Below, one piece after another: positions 48,148 through 58,978 of a stretch of DNA of 64,000 nt. The stretch spans positions 55,844,325 to 55,908,324 of the forward strand of contig CM046005.1 of the NCBI GenBank assembly GCA_025175895.1, given 5' to 3'. This DNA comes from Wurfbainia villosa. Its lineage: Eukaryota > Streptophyta > Magnoliopsida > Zingiberales > Zingiberaceae. Below the pieces are notes generated by a model. The model was not told the DNA's origin. It did not search any database and saw only the letters and a list, made by a program, of their open reading frames with translations. The position numbers and the translations under genes are program-made. Each line of letters starts with the position of its first letter. Position 1 is the stretch's first letter.

Positions 48148-49502
48148 ATCTCCCCCTTTTTGATGTGTGGCAATCCGTTTAAGTTAGGTAAAAACATAAA
48201 TTCTAAGGTAAGAAAGCATGTAAAGATAAACATGATATAACAACATGCAATTCCCCCTTAATCCATGAAACTCTCTATGCAAATTTTCTCCCCCTATCAT
48301 ATATTTCTCCCCCTAAAATATATTTCTCCCCCTAAAGTGATTAACTTAAACATACTTATTTCTCCCCCTTTGACACTATCAAAAAGATTAACACTAAGTT
48401 ATAAGCTCATGGCATCAAGTATAATGGAGGGAAAATATGACAAGTTGTTTTAAAATTGGGTACCACTTGTTGATGGCATCAAGTATATTTCTACCACTTG
48501 TTGTAGGTTTACAAACTGAATTCGGCCTTCAATGTTCTGATTCTAGCCACCAATGATCGCTATCGATTATAATGATCGTAGCACAAAGGAATCAAATTTT
48601 GATTTTACGACTAATTTAAATGCATTATAAATTCCAAAAAATTCGAAAAATCATGAAATTTGGGGAACATATTTCTATTAAGTATATCTATCAAGGAAAA
48701 ATAGTTTTTCATGAAAACTCATTATATTTTCTTGTTTTTGCCAAAAATCCAAAAGCTCTAAAACCCACTAGGTTTTTGATCATTCTAGTATCAAGTTAGC
48801 TACCTAGTTTTGCATCCAATTGTTTCAAAACATGAATACATGTATTTTAAGGTAAGAAATTGTTTTGAAAACATATGAAATATCCAACCATGATCTTTGG
48901 GCAATATGTCTATGAATTAAACATAAGTCTTCCCCATGATTGGTCTATTATTGCTATTTTGATACTTTAAATGACCATCTAAATGCCATAGGCATTAGTG
49001 GACATTTGTATCATCCTAATATCTCACTCATGCTAAGTTTGCAATCAAGTTAGCCTATAGTGAGTGTGAGATGTATCCTAGGGGGTATTTGTATATACTT
49101 AACCCATATATTCATGCAATTCTATCATGGTTAAGTATCAACCTAACATTCTACATGATCATAATGACATATATCAATCAATTCTATATTATGATCATGA
49201 AACTCATGTATCCATCAAATAATAGTCATGCATTAGGTATTATACGATGATAATAAACAAATTATCACCTAAAGCATGATTTAACCCTATTTCTCATGAT
49301 AACATGCCAAATATCAAAATCATAAATCATGATTTAAAACATACATAGGAATTACATCAATCATCATGATTTAAGCATTATTACCTATTTATGGGCACGT
49401 TATCATCACCCAACACTATCTAAAAAATGTTGTCCCGTCATCCTAAGTCAACCAAAATATGATATAGGTTAGGACCATGTGGTTGACTACCCTAGGGGTT
49501 TT
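48148..49502 (-). other. 3' non-coding region of copy B with multiple polypurine tracts
   Basis: The plus strand shows repeated TTCTCCCCCT blocks at 48285-48370 and ATCTCCCCCTTTTTG at 48148, i.e. PPT motifs on the minus strand. The rest aligns by eye with the copy A region at 27526-28891. No open frame of note. Confidence 0.85.
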
Positions 49503-51229
49503 CTAACCCTTAAGGATGGATTTTGGAACCCAAAATAAATTCTTTCCTATTGGGTTCACTAAATACTCCTTGGGGATCCATTTCCTAGCAATTACCTTCT
49601 TCTTATCTTGTCCCCTAGCTATAAGGCATTTGTAGGCCTTTTCATTTTTCTTTTCCTTGTAGCCTAGGCCTTTCTTGTTGAAACTAGCTCTTTGGCTCCC
49701 TAAGATCATATTTAATGTGTTGGAGCCAATAGTGAATTTCTCTAGGGCTTTGGTTAAATAATCTACCTTTTCCCTTAATGCCCTATTTTCCTCTATGCAT
49801 GCATCATTAACATCCAAAGGCATATAATCATGTGAGCATGCATCATCTAAGCTAGAAGAAATATTTTCATTTTCATTTAAGCATGTTTTTTCTAATTTTT
49901 GTTCTAGGTCCTTAATTTGATCTAGCATGCTTTTGTTTTTCTTCTTAGCTCTAAATAAATCTCTAGTTAAGCTAGAAATCATAGAAACTATTTTCTTAGG
50001 TGAGAGGTTGGTTACCATAGTTTCCATGTCCTCTTCTTCTTCGGATGATGAGGATGATGTAGAAGCTCCCCCTTCATTTGAGCTCTCTCCTCTTGAGCTT
50101 GAACCTTCATTTTCGGATGAAGAGCAATCCAAGTCATCAAAGGCCATCAAGGCCAAATTGGTGACAAAAGCATTCTCCTCTTCCGATGATGATGAAGAGG
50201 ATGAGGAAGGATCATCCCATGTCTTGGCTTTGAATGCTTTGGCCTTCCCCTTTTCTTTTGCCTTCGTTTCTTCTTCCTTTCTCTTGCTCCCCTTCTTCTT
50301 CTTCCTCTTCTCTTCTTTCTTTTTCTTCTCTTCTTTGCTTTTGTTTAGGAGGGGACAATTGTCCCTTATGTGTCCCTCTCCTTGGCAATTATAGCATATG
50401 ACCTTCCCCCTTGGTCTTCTACTCCTATCATTAGATTTATCAAATCTAAAATTCTTAAATACACGCCTCACCTTCCTTACCATGTAGGCTTCTTCGGTGC
50501 TATCCATGGAGGAGGAGGAAGACGTCATCGGAGGAGGAGGATTTCCATCTTCTTCTTCCCTTATTTGCCAACAATGCTACTCCTCTTGAAGTTTGAATTC
50601 TAGGCACCGCTATTATTCCCTCAGTCATAGTTTCTAGGAGTTCCATTGTTGAGAAGAACTCCTCCAAGGTGCTCACTTCTAAATTCTTTGAGATATAGAA
50701 TGAGTCCACCATGGAGCTCCACTTTGAGGACCGGGGAAAGGCATCTATAGCCTTCATGAGCATGTCCCGGTTTGATAGCTTCTCACCTACACTTGTTAGC
50801 CCAATTAAAATTTCTTTAAACCTAGAGTGTAGTGAGGTTACCTTTTCTCCCTTTTCTAGTTTTATATTGGATAGTTGGGAGGAGGTCTCTCCTTGCTAGC
50901 TTGGCCTCGGATGTGCCTTCATGGAGTTCTATAAGCTTCTCCCACATCTCTTTGGCGCTAGCACATTCTCCGATCCGGTTGATCTCTTGTTGAGGGAGCA
51001 CATTGTAGAGATGGTGCTTGGCTTTGGAGTTTGCAAGGTGCTCCTCTCTTTGCCTCTTGGTCCACCTAGATTTCTCTATTGGCTTCCCCTCTTCATCCCT
51101 AGGCAAAACGAAACCGGATTCCATTGTAATCATTATATCAAAATCCGTTTCGAAAAATACCTCCATTCGCTTCTTCCACCAAGCGAATTCTCCTTCAAAC
51201 TTCGGAGGATGGATGTTGGAGCCGGCCAT
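49503..51229 (-). pseudogene. Gag of copy B, frameshifted
   Basis: ATG at 51229 gives MAGSNIHPPKFEGEFAWW, with no stop at the codon mutated in copy A. The frame shifts after KLARRDLL near 50890, and again near 50590 before the Ser/Asp tract. The last part (49503-50528) keeps CYNCQGEGHIRDNC, the lysine-rich run, serine/acid tracts, the coiled coil, FTIGSNTLNMILGSQRASF and the terminal WVPKSILKG. Full length would match A and C (about 575 codons). Confidence 0.9.
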
Positions 51230-51277
51230 TTTGAAAGTTGCTTGTTGTGGCGGTTAGTCCTCGACAAGCTTTCCTTG

Positions 51278-51290
51278 GCTCTGATACCAC
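51278..51290 (-). other. Primer binding site of copy B
   Basis: Minus strand TGGTATCAGAGCC beside the 5' LTR, exact initiator tRNA-Met site. Confidence 0.92.
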
Positions 51291-51291
51291 T

Positions 51292-52466
51292 TGTAGGGGA
51301 TCGATATGGCCGGCTAGAGGGGGGTGAATAGCCCTCGTACGTTGGACGTTGTAAATTGCTCGTATACAAAAACGTTAGCGCAAGCGGAAGCAATAAACTA
51401 AGACAAGCAATAAATGAACGCTAACACGATGGTATAACGTGGTTCACGGCTACGCCGCTAATCCACGGTCCCTGATTCGTCCTCGGTGAATCACTCCGTT
51501 AAACCAATCCACTAAATGGTCTCTCCTTTGCACCAAGCTAGGTGGAGGTAACCTTTACAACCAAGATCACTCTTCTTACAATAGGATTGAAGTAAAGACA
51601 AGTAAGAAGAGTTTAGAGCTTGTAGGGCACTAGGAAGATCGTTTGGAGTATGAGCATTAGCCTCTCAAAGGCTCACACCCTCTCTTTTTATAGAGAGGGC
51701 TAACTTCTTCCCGTTTGCGCCATCGACCGATTGCCCCATGGCGCGATCGTGCCATTACTACAACGGCCTCCGAACACGTCGGATCCCGACCGTAGTCCAA
51801 CGGAACTCTTGGCAGTCGATGGACCTCATCACGATCACGCTCCGTAGTCGACCGCCCATCGGCTACGAATGGTTCTCGTGGTCGAAACCCCATCGATTGA
51901 CCGATCATTGCTTCGCGCCGATCGATGAGCCTGGCAATGATCGCTAACGTATGGATCGGCTGCGCCATAATCCGGTCGGTCGTATACCACCGAACTCACT
52001 CGACTAGCGCGCCATGACATGGCAATGATGTCGCATCCGACACTTGGCCAAATGACCAAGTTTCACCTAAGAGCTACCCTTCCTTGGGTTACAATCGCTC
52101 ACTCTCATTTCTCGGAGTCCCTCGCCTTCGAAGTTCTCTTCGTTCTCGGCCACGTCCCTCGGCAGCATCAGGCGCACGACTCTGCAATGCTCCTTCGCGT
52201 CTCTTGCCTCGAAGTCTACTTCCTCCGGCTTCACTCTAAGCTTCTCGTCCGGCGGTCCCTCAGATGCTCCAAGCGCACGGCTTCCGCAAAGCTATCCTTC
52301 ACCGACTCAAGGCACGAGTCATGAGATGTGAAACTCGCCACGGCTCCATGTGCGAATTACTAAGTCCTGCACGACTTCAACGCACATATCACATCAACAT
52401 ATCAAACTAACTTAAACCCTTTGCCACACCATCAAAACCATATTACGGCAAGAGATTGCCCTAACA
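51292..52466 (-). repeat. 5' LTR of copy B
   Basis: TGTAGGGGATCGA to TTGCCCTAACA. The TATA inverted repeat with perfect 8-bp arms is at 51678-51699. The palindrome region (51715-52030) is almost wholly changed to GATCG-containing sequence. Confidence 0.92.
51678..51699 (-). promoter_or_regulatory. TATA box inside a perfect inverted repeat, copy B
   Basis: Minus strand arms CCCTCTCT and AGAGAGGG around ATAAAA, identical to copy A. It is in the 5' LTR, so it is the functional promoter position. Confidence 0.65.
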
Positions 52467-52946
52467 GATAGGACTTGGAGGGCTATAAAAGAAGGGGGTT
52501 TCACCCCTTTGGATGATATCAATTGCTCTCAAAGTGCTCCCACAATGCTAAAGTTCTACGCCAATGCAACGCCAAGATCTCACATCCTCTTCATCGGCGG
52601 CAACAAGTTTGTGGTTCACTTTTATATTCATTTCATTGTAATCGTTCTTTTATTGTAATGAGGTGAGGTAGGTTTGTTGCCTCCACCTCAAGCTTTTGTT
52701 TCTTTGTGTTCGTTGTCTCCTACATCCAACGAGGAAGAGACGTTTAGTGAATTTCCTCTTCATATGTGCTCAAGGATCGCGGAGCCTTGGAGTAGCAACC
52801 TTTTAGTTGTGAACCAAGTAAAAATAAAGTGTCTCCTTGATTTAATTCTTTTACATTCCACTGCACTACTCGAGTTTTAACGTATAGAAAAGAAATGTTT
52901 TCGATTGCTATTCACCCCTCCTCTAGTGATTTGTCTCGATCCAACA
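52467..52946 (+). repeat. 3' LTR of E2, second part
   Basis: Continues from 47080 after the TSD GATAG. It has GGGCTATAAAAGAAGGGGG (TATA, about 52483-52500), the U5 motif TTCACCCCTCCTCTAG, and ends TCTCGATCCAACA. It matches the E1 LTR (inverted) and LTR H. Confidence 0.85.
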
Positions 52947-53159
52947 TCAATTCCCCACTAAAAAGCTTCCTTTACAAACACTCTCCTCTTCTTTACAATT
53001 GATGAATGAAGTTTAGAGAAGAGGAGGATTTAAAAACTCTTAGAAAGCTTAGAAATTCGTGGGGAGCTTGAGAGTAAGGTTAGAAAATAAGCACTAGCCT
53101 CCTCAAGCACCCCATGGCCTCTTTTTATAGAGAAGAGGTTGTTTTCCCATTGAGCCTCT

Positions 53160-53500
53160 ATCAGTCGACTGATGGCCTTCATCAGTCGTCTGCTGCTATA
53201 GCCGATGCAATCCAACGGCTTCTGACGAGCCGAATTCGCAATCGTCACTGTCCAATGGAAAGATGATCAGTCGACTGATCATACTATCAGTCGACTGATT
53301 AGGTGACCAATTGAGTGTTCCAAGTGACCACTCGACTGTTGACCTTTCTGTGCCGAAGTCGACTTATAGCAATCGACTGCTAGGTATAGCAGTCGACTGA
53401 TGGGTGGATTAGTCGACAGCCAAACCCTAGCAGTCGACTGTTCTACCCCAGAATCAGCCGTCTTCAGTCGAGTGATTGATCAGTCGACTGAGACAAGGCT
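53160..53500. repeat. Intact CAGTCGACTG palindrome group in the G LTR
   Basis: Several exact or near-exact copies, including around 53161, 53268, 53287, 53390, 53430 and 53480. The same motif in an LTR of a different family supports a shared function or origin. Confidence 0.8.
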
Positions 53501-53694
53501 CCAATAGACTGATACTTCAAGTATGATGAAAATTATACTTGAAACTAACTCCCTAGACCTAGACACAACCTTCTAGCTCTTCCTTTACCCTTGCGCCTCC
53601 AGGATCCCTCCGAGTCCGCGACTTTTTAATCTTTTGCGCTTGCTTCCAAGAGCTTCCTTTAGTTTCGTCATATCTTGGGTTTCTCTTTGCCAAA

Positions 53695-53905
53695 GTACGC
53701 TTGGACTTTATGCCGCCAAGACTACATGCTTGGACTTACGCTGCCAAGACTTGCCTTTGGACTTTCTTTGCCAAGGTCTACTTGGACTTTACGCCGCCAA
53801 GACTACATGCTTGGACTTATGCCGCCAAGATCTTTCCTTGGACTTCTCTTTCCAAGATCACACTTGGACTTTTCTTTTACCAAGTCTTCATACTTGGATT
53901 TTCCT
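53695..53905. repeat. Minisatellite of CTTGGACTTT/GCCGCCAAGA units in the G LTR
   Basis: Alternating CTTGGACTT and GCCAAGAC units of about 30-35 bp. It is the reverse complement of the F LTR array at 14560-14920. Open frames at 53634-54030 arise from it. Confidence 0.78.
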
Positions 53906-54007
53906 ATCACTTAAATATGTTCACAATTATATTACAAATATTGCCTAACTTAGATGATTATCCAAACATTAAAACATATAAATGCTTGGGGCATTATTGC
54001 ACCAACA

Positions 54008-54025
54008 ATCTCCCCCTTTTTGATG
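54008..54025 (-). other. Polypurine tract of G
   Basis: Minus strand CATCAAAAAGGGGGAGAT abuts the TGTTGGTGCAATA start of the LTR. Confidence 0.85.
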
Positions 54026-54683
54026 TTTGACAATCATTTAAGTTAGGTTTACAAATATTCTCAGAAATCATATATCACTATGTATCAATGTGAATTCTAA
54101 CTTAAATCTTCCTTCTCCCCCTTTAACATACATCAAAAAGAGAAGGGCCTAAGAAGAATAAGTTCATAATATTTATCATGCTTTGAACTAAGGTATAAAA
54201 TAGAATGAGGGATCCCCCTTAATCCAAGACATAGGTTATGATGCATAAAACTTATGTTGAGCAAAACACAAAAGAAGAAATATGTACTATCTCCTAACTT
54301 TTGCACCAACAATTTAGTTTGTAGGGATGAAAAATTTATATTATGAAGCTCCCCCTAAAACCTTGCATCATGCAGTCCTAAAACCTCTTTTTTACTGAAG
54401 ATTATCATACCATGGTTTTATGACACTTAAGAGTACACTTAAGAACATGAAATAGGGTTGATTTATAGTAAAATCAAAGTGGCAGTCGACTGAAATTTGA
54501 CACGGTCAACTGAAATCTGACGCAGTCGACTGCCACACCCAAAGTGCTATTTTCAGGATTTTCAGCCCAACTTCAGAAATGCGCCAAAAATTCAAGAAAC
54601 ATTGAAAAATCACTTTTGCAGATTGAAAACTATTTTTCAAAGTATGATAAACATAGTTTAAAATATATTTTGTTTGACATTTC
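54026..54683 (-). other. 3' non-coding region of G
   Basis: AT-rich, with CCCCCTT/CTCCCC blocks (extra PPT motifs on the minus strand) and two exact CAGTCGACTG copies at about 54484 and 54525. It continues at 60200-60466 past copy C. No gene seen. Confidence 0.7.
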
Positions 54684-55915
54684 TGTTAGGGCAATCTCTT
54701 GCCATGATTAGGTTTTGATGTGTGTAGCAAAGGGTTTAAGTTAGTTTGTTATGTAGATTTGATATGTGCGTTGAAGTCGTGCAGGACTTAGTAATTCGCA
54801 CATGGAGCCGTGGTGAGTTTCACAACTCATGACTCGGTCCTTGAGTCGGTGAAGGATGGCTTTGTGGAAGTCGTGTGCTTGGAGCATCCGAGGGACCGCC
54901 GGACGAGGAGCTTGGAGTGAAGACGGAGGAAGTAGACTTCGAGGCAAGAGACACGAAGGAGCATTGCAGAGCCGTACGCCTGATGCTGCCGAGGGACGTG
55001 GCCGCGAACGAAGAGAACTTCGAAGGCGAGGGACTCCGAGAGATGAGAGTGAGCGAATGTAACCCGGGAAGGGGTAGCTCTTAGGTGAAACTTGGCCATT
55101 TGGCTAAGTGTCGGATGGGATTTCCCGACACCAATCGACTGTCATGGAATGGCAGTCGACTACTCTGAGTCGAACGTGGTTCGACTGGTATTCGACTGAG
55201 TGTTTTGAGGCTAGCGATCGTCGTATATGTGGGCGATCGCCAAGATATCGATCGACCATCAAGGCGCGTGATCGGTAGTCGAAGGGTTTAGCCACGTAAC
55301 CGCTTGTAGTGACCGGGCGATTGACTACGGAGGCGCTGATCGTGATGAGGTCCATCAGTCGACTGCCAAGTGTTCCATTGGACTACAACGGTCGGGATCC
55401 GACATGTTCAGAGACCGTTGTAGTGGCGGCAGTTGATTGCCAAGGGCAGCAGTCGACTGGTGGCGGCCAACGGGAAGAAAAGCCTCCTCTCTATAAAAAG
55501 AGAGGGCGTGGAGCTTTGGGGGGCTAATGCTCTTACTCAAAACGACCATCCAAGTGCCCCACAAGCTTTAAACTCTTCTTACTTGCTTTTACTTCATTCT
55601 TATTGTAAGAAGAGTGATCTTGATTGTAAAGGTTACCTCCACCTAGCTTGGTGCAAAGGAGAGACCAATAGTGATTGACTTTGAAGGAGTGATTCACCTC
55701 GGACGAATCGGGATCGTGGATTAGCGGCGTAGCCGTGAACCACGTTACGACATTGTGTTAGCATTGTCTTTTTCCTTTGCTTTGTCTTTATTTGTTTAAT
55801 TTGCTTGTATTGTTGTTTCCGCTTGCGCTAATCTAATTGTAGACGAGCAAATTACGACATCCATCATAAGAGGGCTATTCACCCCCCTCTAGCTGGCCGT
55901 TTCGATCCCCCAACA
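54684..55915 (+). repeat. 5' LTR of copy C
   Basis: TGTTAGGGCAATC to GATCCCCCAACA. Palindrome sites are a patchwork: near-intact at 55130-55200, GATCG-type at 55215-55340, intact again at 55360-55460. TATA inverted repeat (7-bp arms) at 55486-55505. Confidence 0.92.
55486..55505 (+). promoter_or_regulatory. TATA box inside an inverted repeat, copy C
   Basis: Arms CCTCTCT and AGAGAGG around ATAAAA; one arm pair shorter than in A and B. Confidence 0.6.
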
Positions 55916-55917
55916 AG

Positions 55918-55930
55918 TGGTATCAGAGCC
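55918..55930 (+). other. Primer binding site of copy C
   Basis: TGGTATCAGAGCC two bases after the LTR, exact initiator tRNA-Met site. Confidence 0.92.
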
Positions 55931-55977
55931 AAGGAAAGCTTGTCGAGGACTAACCGCCACAACAAGCAACATTCAAA

Positions 55978-57711
55978 ATGGCCGGCTCTAACATCCACTC
56001 ACCGAAGTTCGACGGCAAATTATCTTGGTGGAAAAAGAGAATGGAGGTATTTTTTGAAATGGATTTTGATATTATGATTACAATGGAATCTGGTTTCGTT
56101 TTGCCTAGGGATGAAAAAGGGAAGCCAATAGAGAAATCTAGGTGGACCAAAAAGCAAAGGGAAGAGCACCTTGCAAACTCAAAAGCCAAGCATCATCTTT
56201 TCAATGTGCTCCCCCAACAAGAGATCAACCGAATTGGAGAATGCCTAAGTGCCAAGGAGATGTGGGAGAAGCTAATTGAGCTTCATGAAGGCACATCCGA
56301 GGCGAAGCTAGCAAGGAGAGATTTCCTCCTCTCCCAACTCAACAACATTAAACTAGAAAAGGAAGAAAAGGTAATTTCCTTACATTCTCGTTTCAAGGAA
56401 ATTATAACCGGTTTGTCAAGTGTAGGTGAGAAGCTATCAAACCGGGATATGGTTATGAAGGCTATAGATGCCTTTCCGCGATCCTCAAAATGGAGCTCCA
56501 TGGTGGACTCATTTTATATCTCCAAGAACTTAGAAGTAAGCACCTTGGAGGAATTCTTCTCAAGAATGGAGCTCCACGAAATAAGGCTTGAATGAATACA
56601 AGAAGAGCCTAGAATCCAACCTTCAAGGGGAGTAGCATTGATGGCAAATAAGGGGAAGAAGAAGATGGAGATCCCCTCCTCCTCCGATGATGAAGCATCC
56701 TCCTCCTCCTCCTCCATGGATAACACGGAAGAAGCTTATATGGTAAGGAGGGTAAGTCGTGCTTTAAAAGGTTTTAGATTTAATAAATCTAATGATAGGA
56801 ATAGAAGACAAAGGGGGAAAATCATTTGCTACAATTGCCAAGGAGAGGGACACATAAGGGATAATTGTCCCCTCTTAAACAAGAGCAAGGAAGAAAAGAA
56901 AAAGAAGGAAGAAAAGAAGAAGAAAAAGGGGAGCAAGAAGAAAAAGGAAGAGGAGAAGAAAGCAAAGGAAAAGGGAAAGGCCAAGGCATTCAAAGCAAAG
57001 ACTTGGGATGACCCTTCCTCCTCATCTTCATCATCATCTGAGGAAGAAAATGCATTTGTCACCAACCTAGCATTGATGGCATTTGACGACTTGGATTGCT
57101 CCTCCACCGAAAATGAAGAATCAAGCACAATTGGAGAGAGCTCAAGTGAAGGGGGAGCCTCCTCTACCTCCTCATCCGAAGAAGAAGAGGACATGGAAAC
57201 TATGGTAACCAATCTTTCACCTAGTAAAATAGTTTCTATGATTTCTAGCTTAACTAAGGATTTATTTAGAGCAAAGAAGAAAAATAAGAGCATGTTAGAT
57301 CAAATTAAGGATTTAGAAAATAAGCTAGAAAAAGCATGCTTAAATGATAATATTTCTTCTAGCTTAAATGATGCATGCTCACATGATAACTATATGCCTT
57401 TTGATGTTAATGATGCATGCATAAAGGAAAATAGGGCTTTAAGAGAGAAAGTAGATTATTTAACCAAAGCCCTAGAAAAGTTTACAATTGGCTCAAACAC
57501 CTTGAACATGATTATAGGGAGCCAAAGAGCTAGCTTCAATAAGAAAGGCCTAGGATACAAAGAAAAGAAAAATGAAAAGGCCTATAAATGCCTAATTGCT
57601 AGGGGACAAGATAAGAAGGTAATAGCTAGAAAATGGATCCCCAATGAGTATTTAGTGAACCCAATAGGAAAGAACTTATTTTGGGTTCCTAAATCCATTC
57701 TTAAGGGTTAG
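55978..57711 (+). pseudogene. Gag of copy C, one nonsense codon
   Basis: ATG at 55978 opens a 577-codon frame broken only by TGA at 56593-56595 (codon 206), where A has GGA. N-terminal part: WWKKRMEVFFEMDFD, EINRIGECLSAKEMW, SRFKEIITGLSSVGEKLSN. After the stop: CYNCQGEGHIRDNC (about residue 284), lysine-rich run, serine/acid tracts, coiled-coil-like region, FTIGSNTLNMIIGSQRASF and WVPKSILKG. One base change would separate it from a full open frame, so it decayed recently or is read through. Confidence 0.93.
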
Positions 57712-58978
57712 GAAAACCCTAAGATAGTCAACCATATGCATTTCACCTATATCATATGTTGGTTGACTTAGGATGGTGGGACCTCACTTTTAGAAGTAGT
57801 GTTGGGTGATGATAATGTGCCCATAAATAGATAATAATGCTTAAATCATGATAGTTGATGTAATTGTTACACATGTTTGCAATCATGATTTATGATTTTG
57901 ATATTTGGCACATAATCATGAGAAATAGGATTTAAATCATGCCTTAGGTGATATTTGCTAATTATCATCATGTAATATCTAATGCATGATTATTACTTGA
58001 TGAATACATGTATTTAATGATCATAATGTGTAATTCATTCATATATGTCATTATGATCATGTGGATTGTTAGGGTGATACTTAACCTTGATGGAATTGCA
58101 TGAATATAATGGTTAAGTATATACAAATACCTCTAGGATACATCTCACACTCACTATAGGCTACCATGATTGAAAACTTAGCATGAGTGAGATGTTAGGA
58201 TGATACATTTGTCCACTAATGCCTATGGCATTTAGATGGTCATTTAAAGTATCAAAATAGCAATAATAGACCAATCATGGGGAAGACTTATGTTTAATTC
58301 ATAGACATATTGCCCAAAGATCATGGTTGGATATTTCATATGTTTTCAAAACAATTTCTTAATCTAAAATCTATGTATTCATGTTTTGAAACAATTGGAA
58401 CCAAAACTAGGTGGTAAACTTGATACTAGAATGATCAAAAACCTAGTGATTTTTAAAGCTTTTGGATTTTTGGCAAATCTCAGAAAATATAATGATTTTT
58501 CATAAAAAAAACTATTTTTCATTGATAGATATACTTAAAAGAAATGTGTTCCCCAAATTTCATAATTTTTCAAATTTTTTGAAATTTTTAATGCATTTCT
58601 GAATTTTGCCCCGAAAATCGTAATTTTGAAAGCGATTACGATCGTTGTCTCGAACCAATGATCGTGGCCTGATATTCCGAACAGTAAAGGCTGATTTCAG
58701 TTATTAAACCAATTTTTGGTATTTTCCTTCTATTAGACTTGATGCCATGTCTTTATAACTTAGTATTAATCTTTTTGATGGTGTCAAAGGGGGAGAAAAT
58801 ATTATGTTTAAGTTAATTATGATAGGGGGAGAAATATGTATGGGGAGTTTCATGGATTAAGGGGGAGTTGCATGTTGCTATATCATGTTTATGTTTACAT
58901 GCTTTCTTACCTTAGAAATTTTTATCAAATGTTTTTACCTAACTTAAACGGATTGCCACACATAAAAAAGGGGGAGAT
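57712..58978 (+). other. 3' non-coding region of copy C
   Basis: Homologous by eye to 27526-28891. GGGGGAGAA tracts at about 58789 and 58825, and the final AAAGGGGGAGAT against LTR2. GATCG-type remnants near 58630-58670 sit where palindromes lie in G and F. No pol. Confidence 0.85.

Larger units (their letters stand above)
47081..52466 (-). mobile_element. Gag-only Sirevirus-type LTR retrotransposon, copy B
   Basis: The same family as copy A on the minus strand: 5' LTR 51292-52466, PBS 51278-51290, gag, 3' non-coding region, PPT, 3' LTR 47081-48147. The TSD GATAG is perfect (47076-47080 and 52467-52471) and removing it joins the two parts of the E2 LTR. No pol. The 3' LTR is about 108 bp shorter, mainly because part of the palindrome-bearing region is missing. 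Confidence 0.93.
43218..52946 (+). mobile_element. Gag-only Sirevirus E2, 3' part, split by copy B
   Basis: A plus-strand gag, gag-downstream spacer, non-coding region with several GGGGGAG tracts, PPT and 3' LTR (46546-47080 plus 52467-52946). Sequence is clearly the E1 family (spacer and LTR match), but no protease, integrase or RT lies between gag and the LTR, so pol was deleted. The 5' part is cut by F at 43217. Confidence 0.8.
52947..54007 (-). repeat. 3' LTR of G, truncated
   Basis: The right end ATTATTGCACCAACA meets the PPT. The left end is lost at the E2 junction, so R/U5 is missing. It carries intact CAGTCGACTG-type palindromes (53160-53500) and an inverted AAGTCCAAG minisatellite (53695-53905). 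Minus strand CTCTATAAAAAGAGGCC at about 53107-53123 is a TATA box similar to that of A/B/C. Confidence 0.78.
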
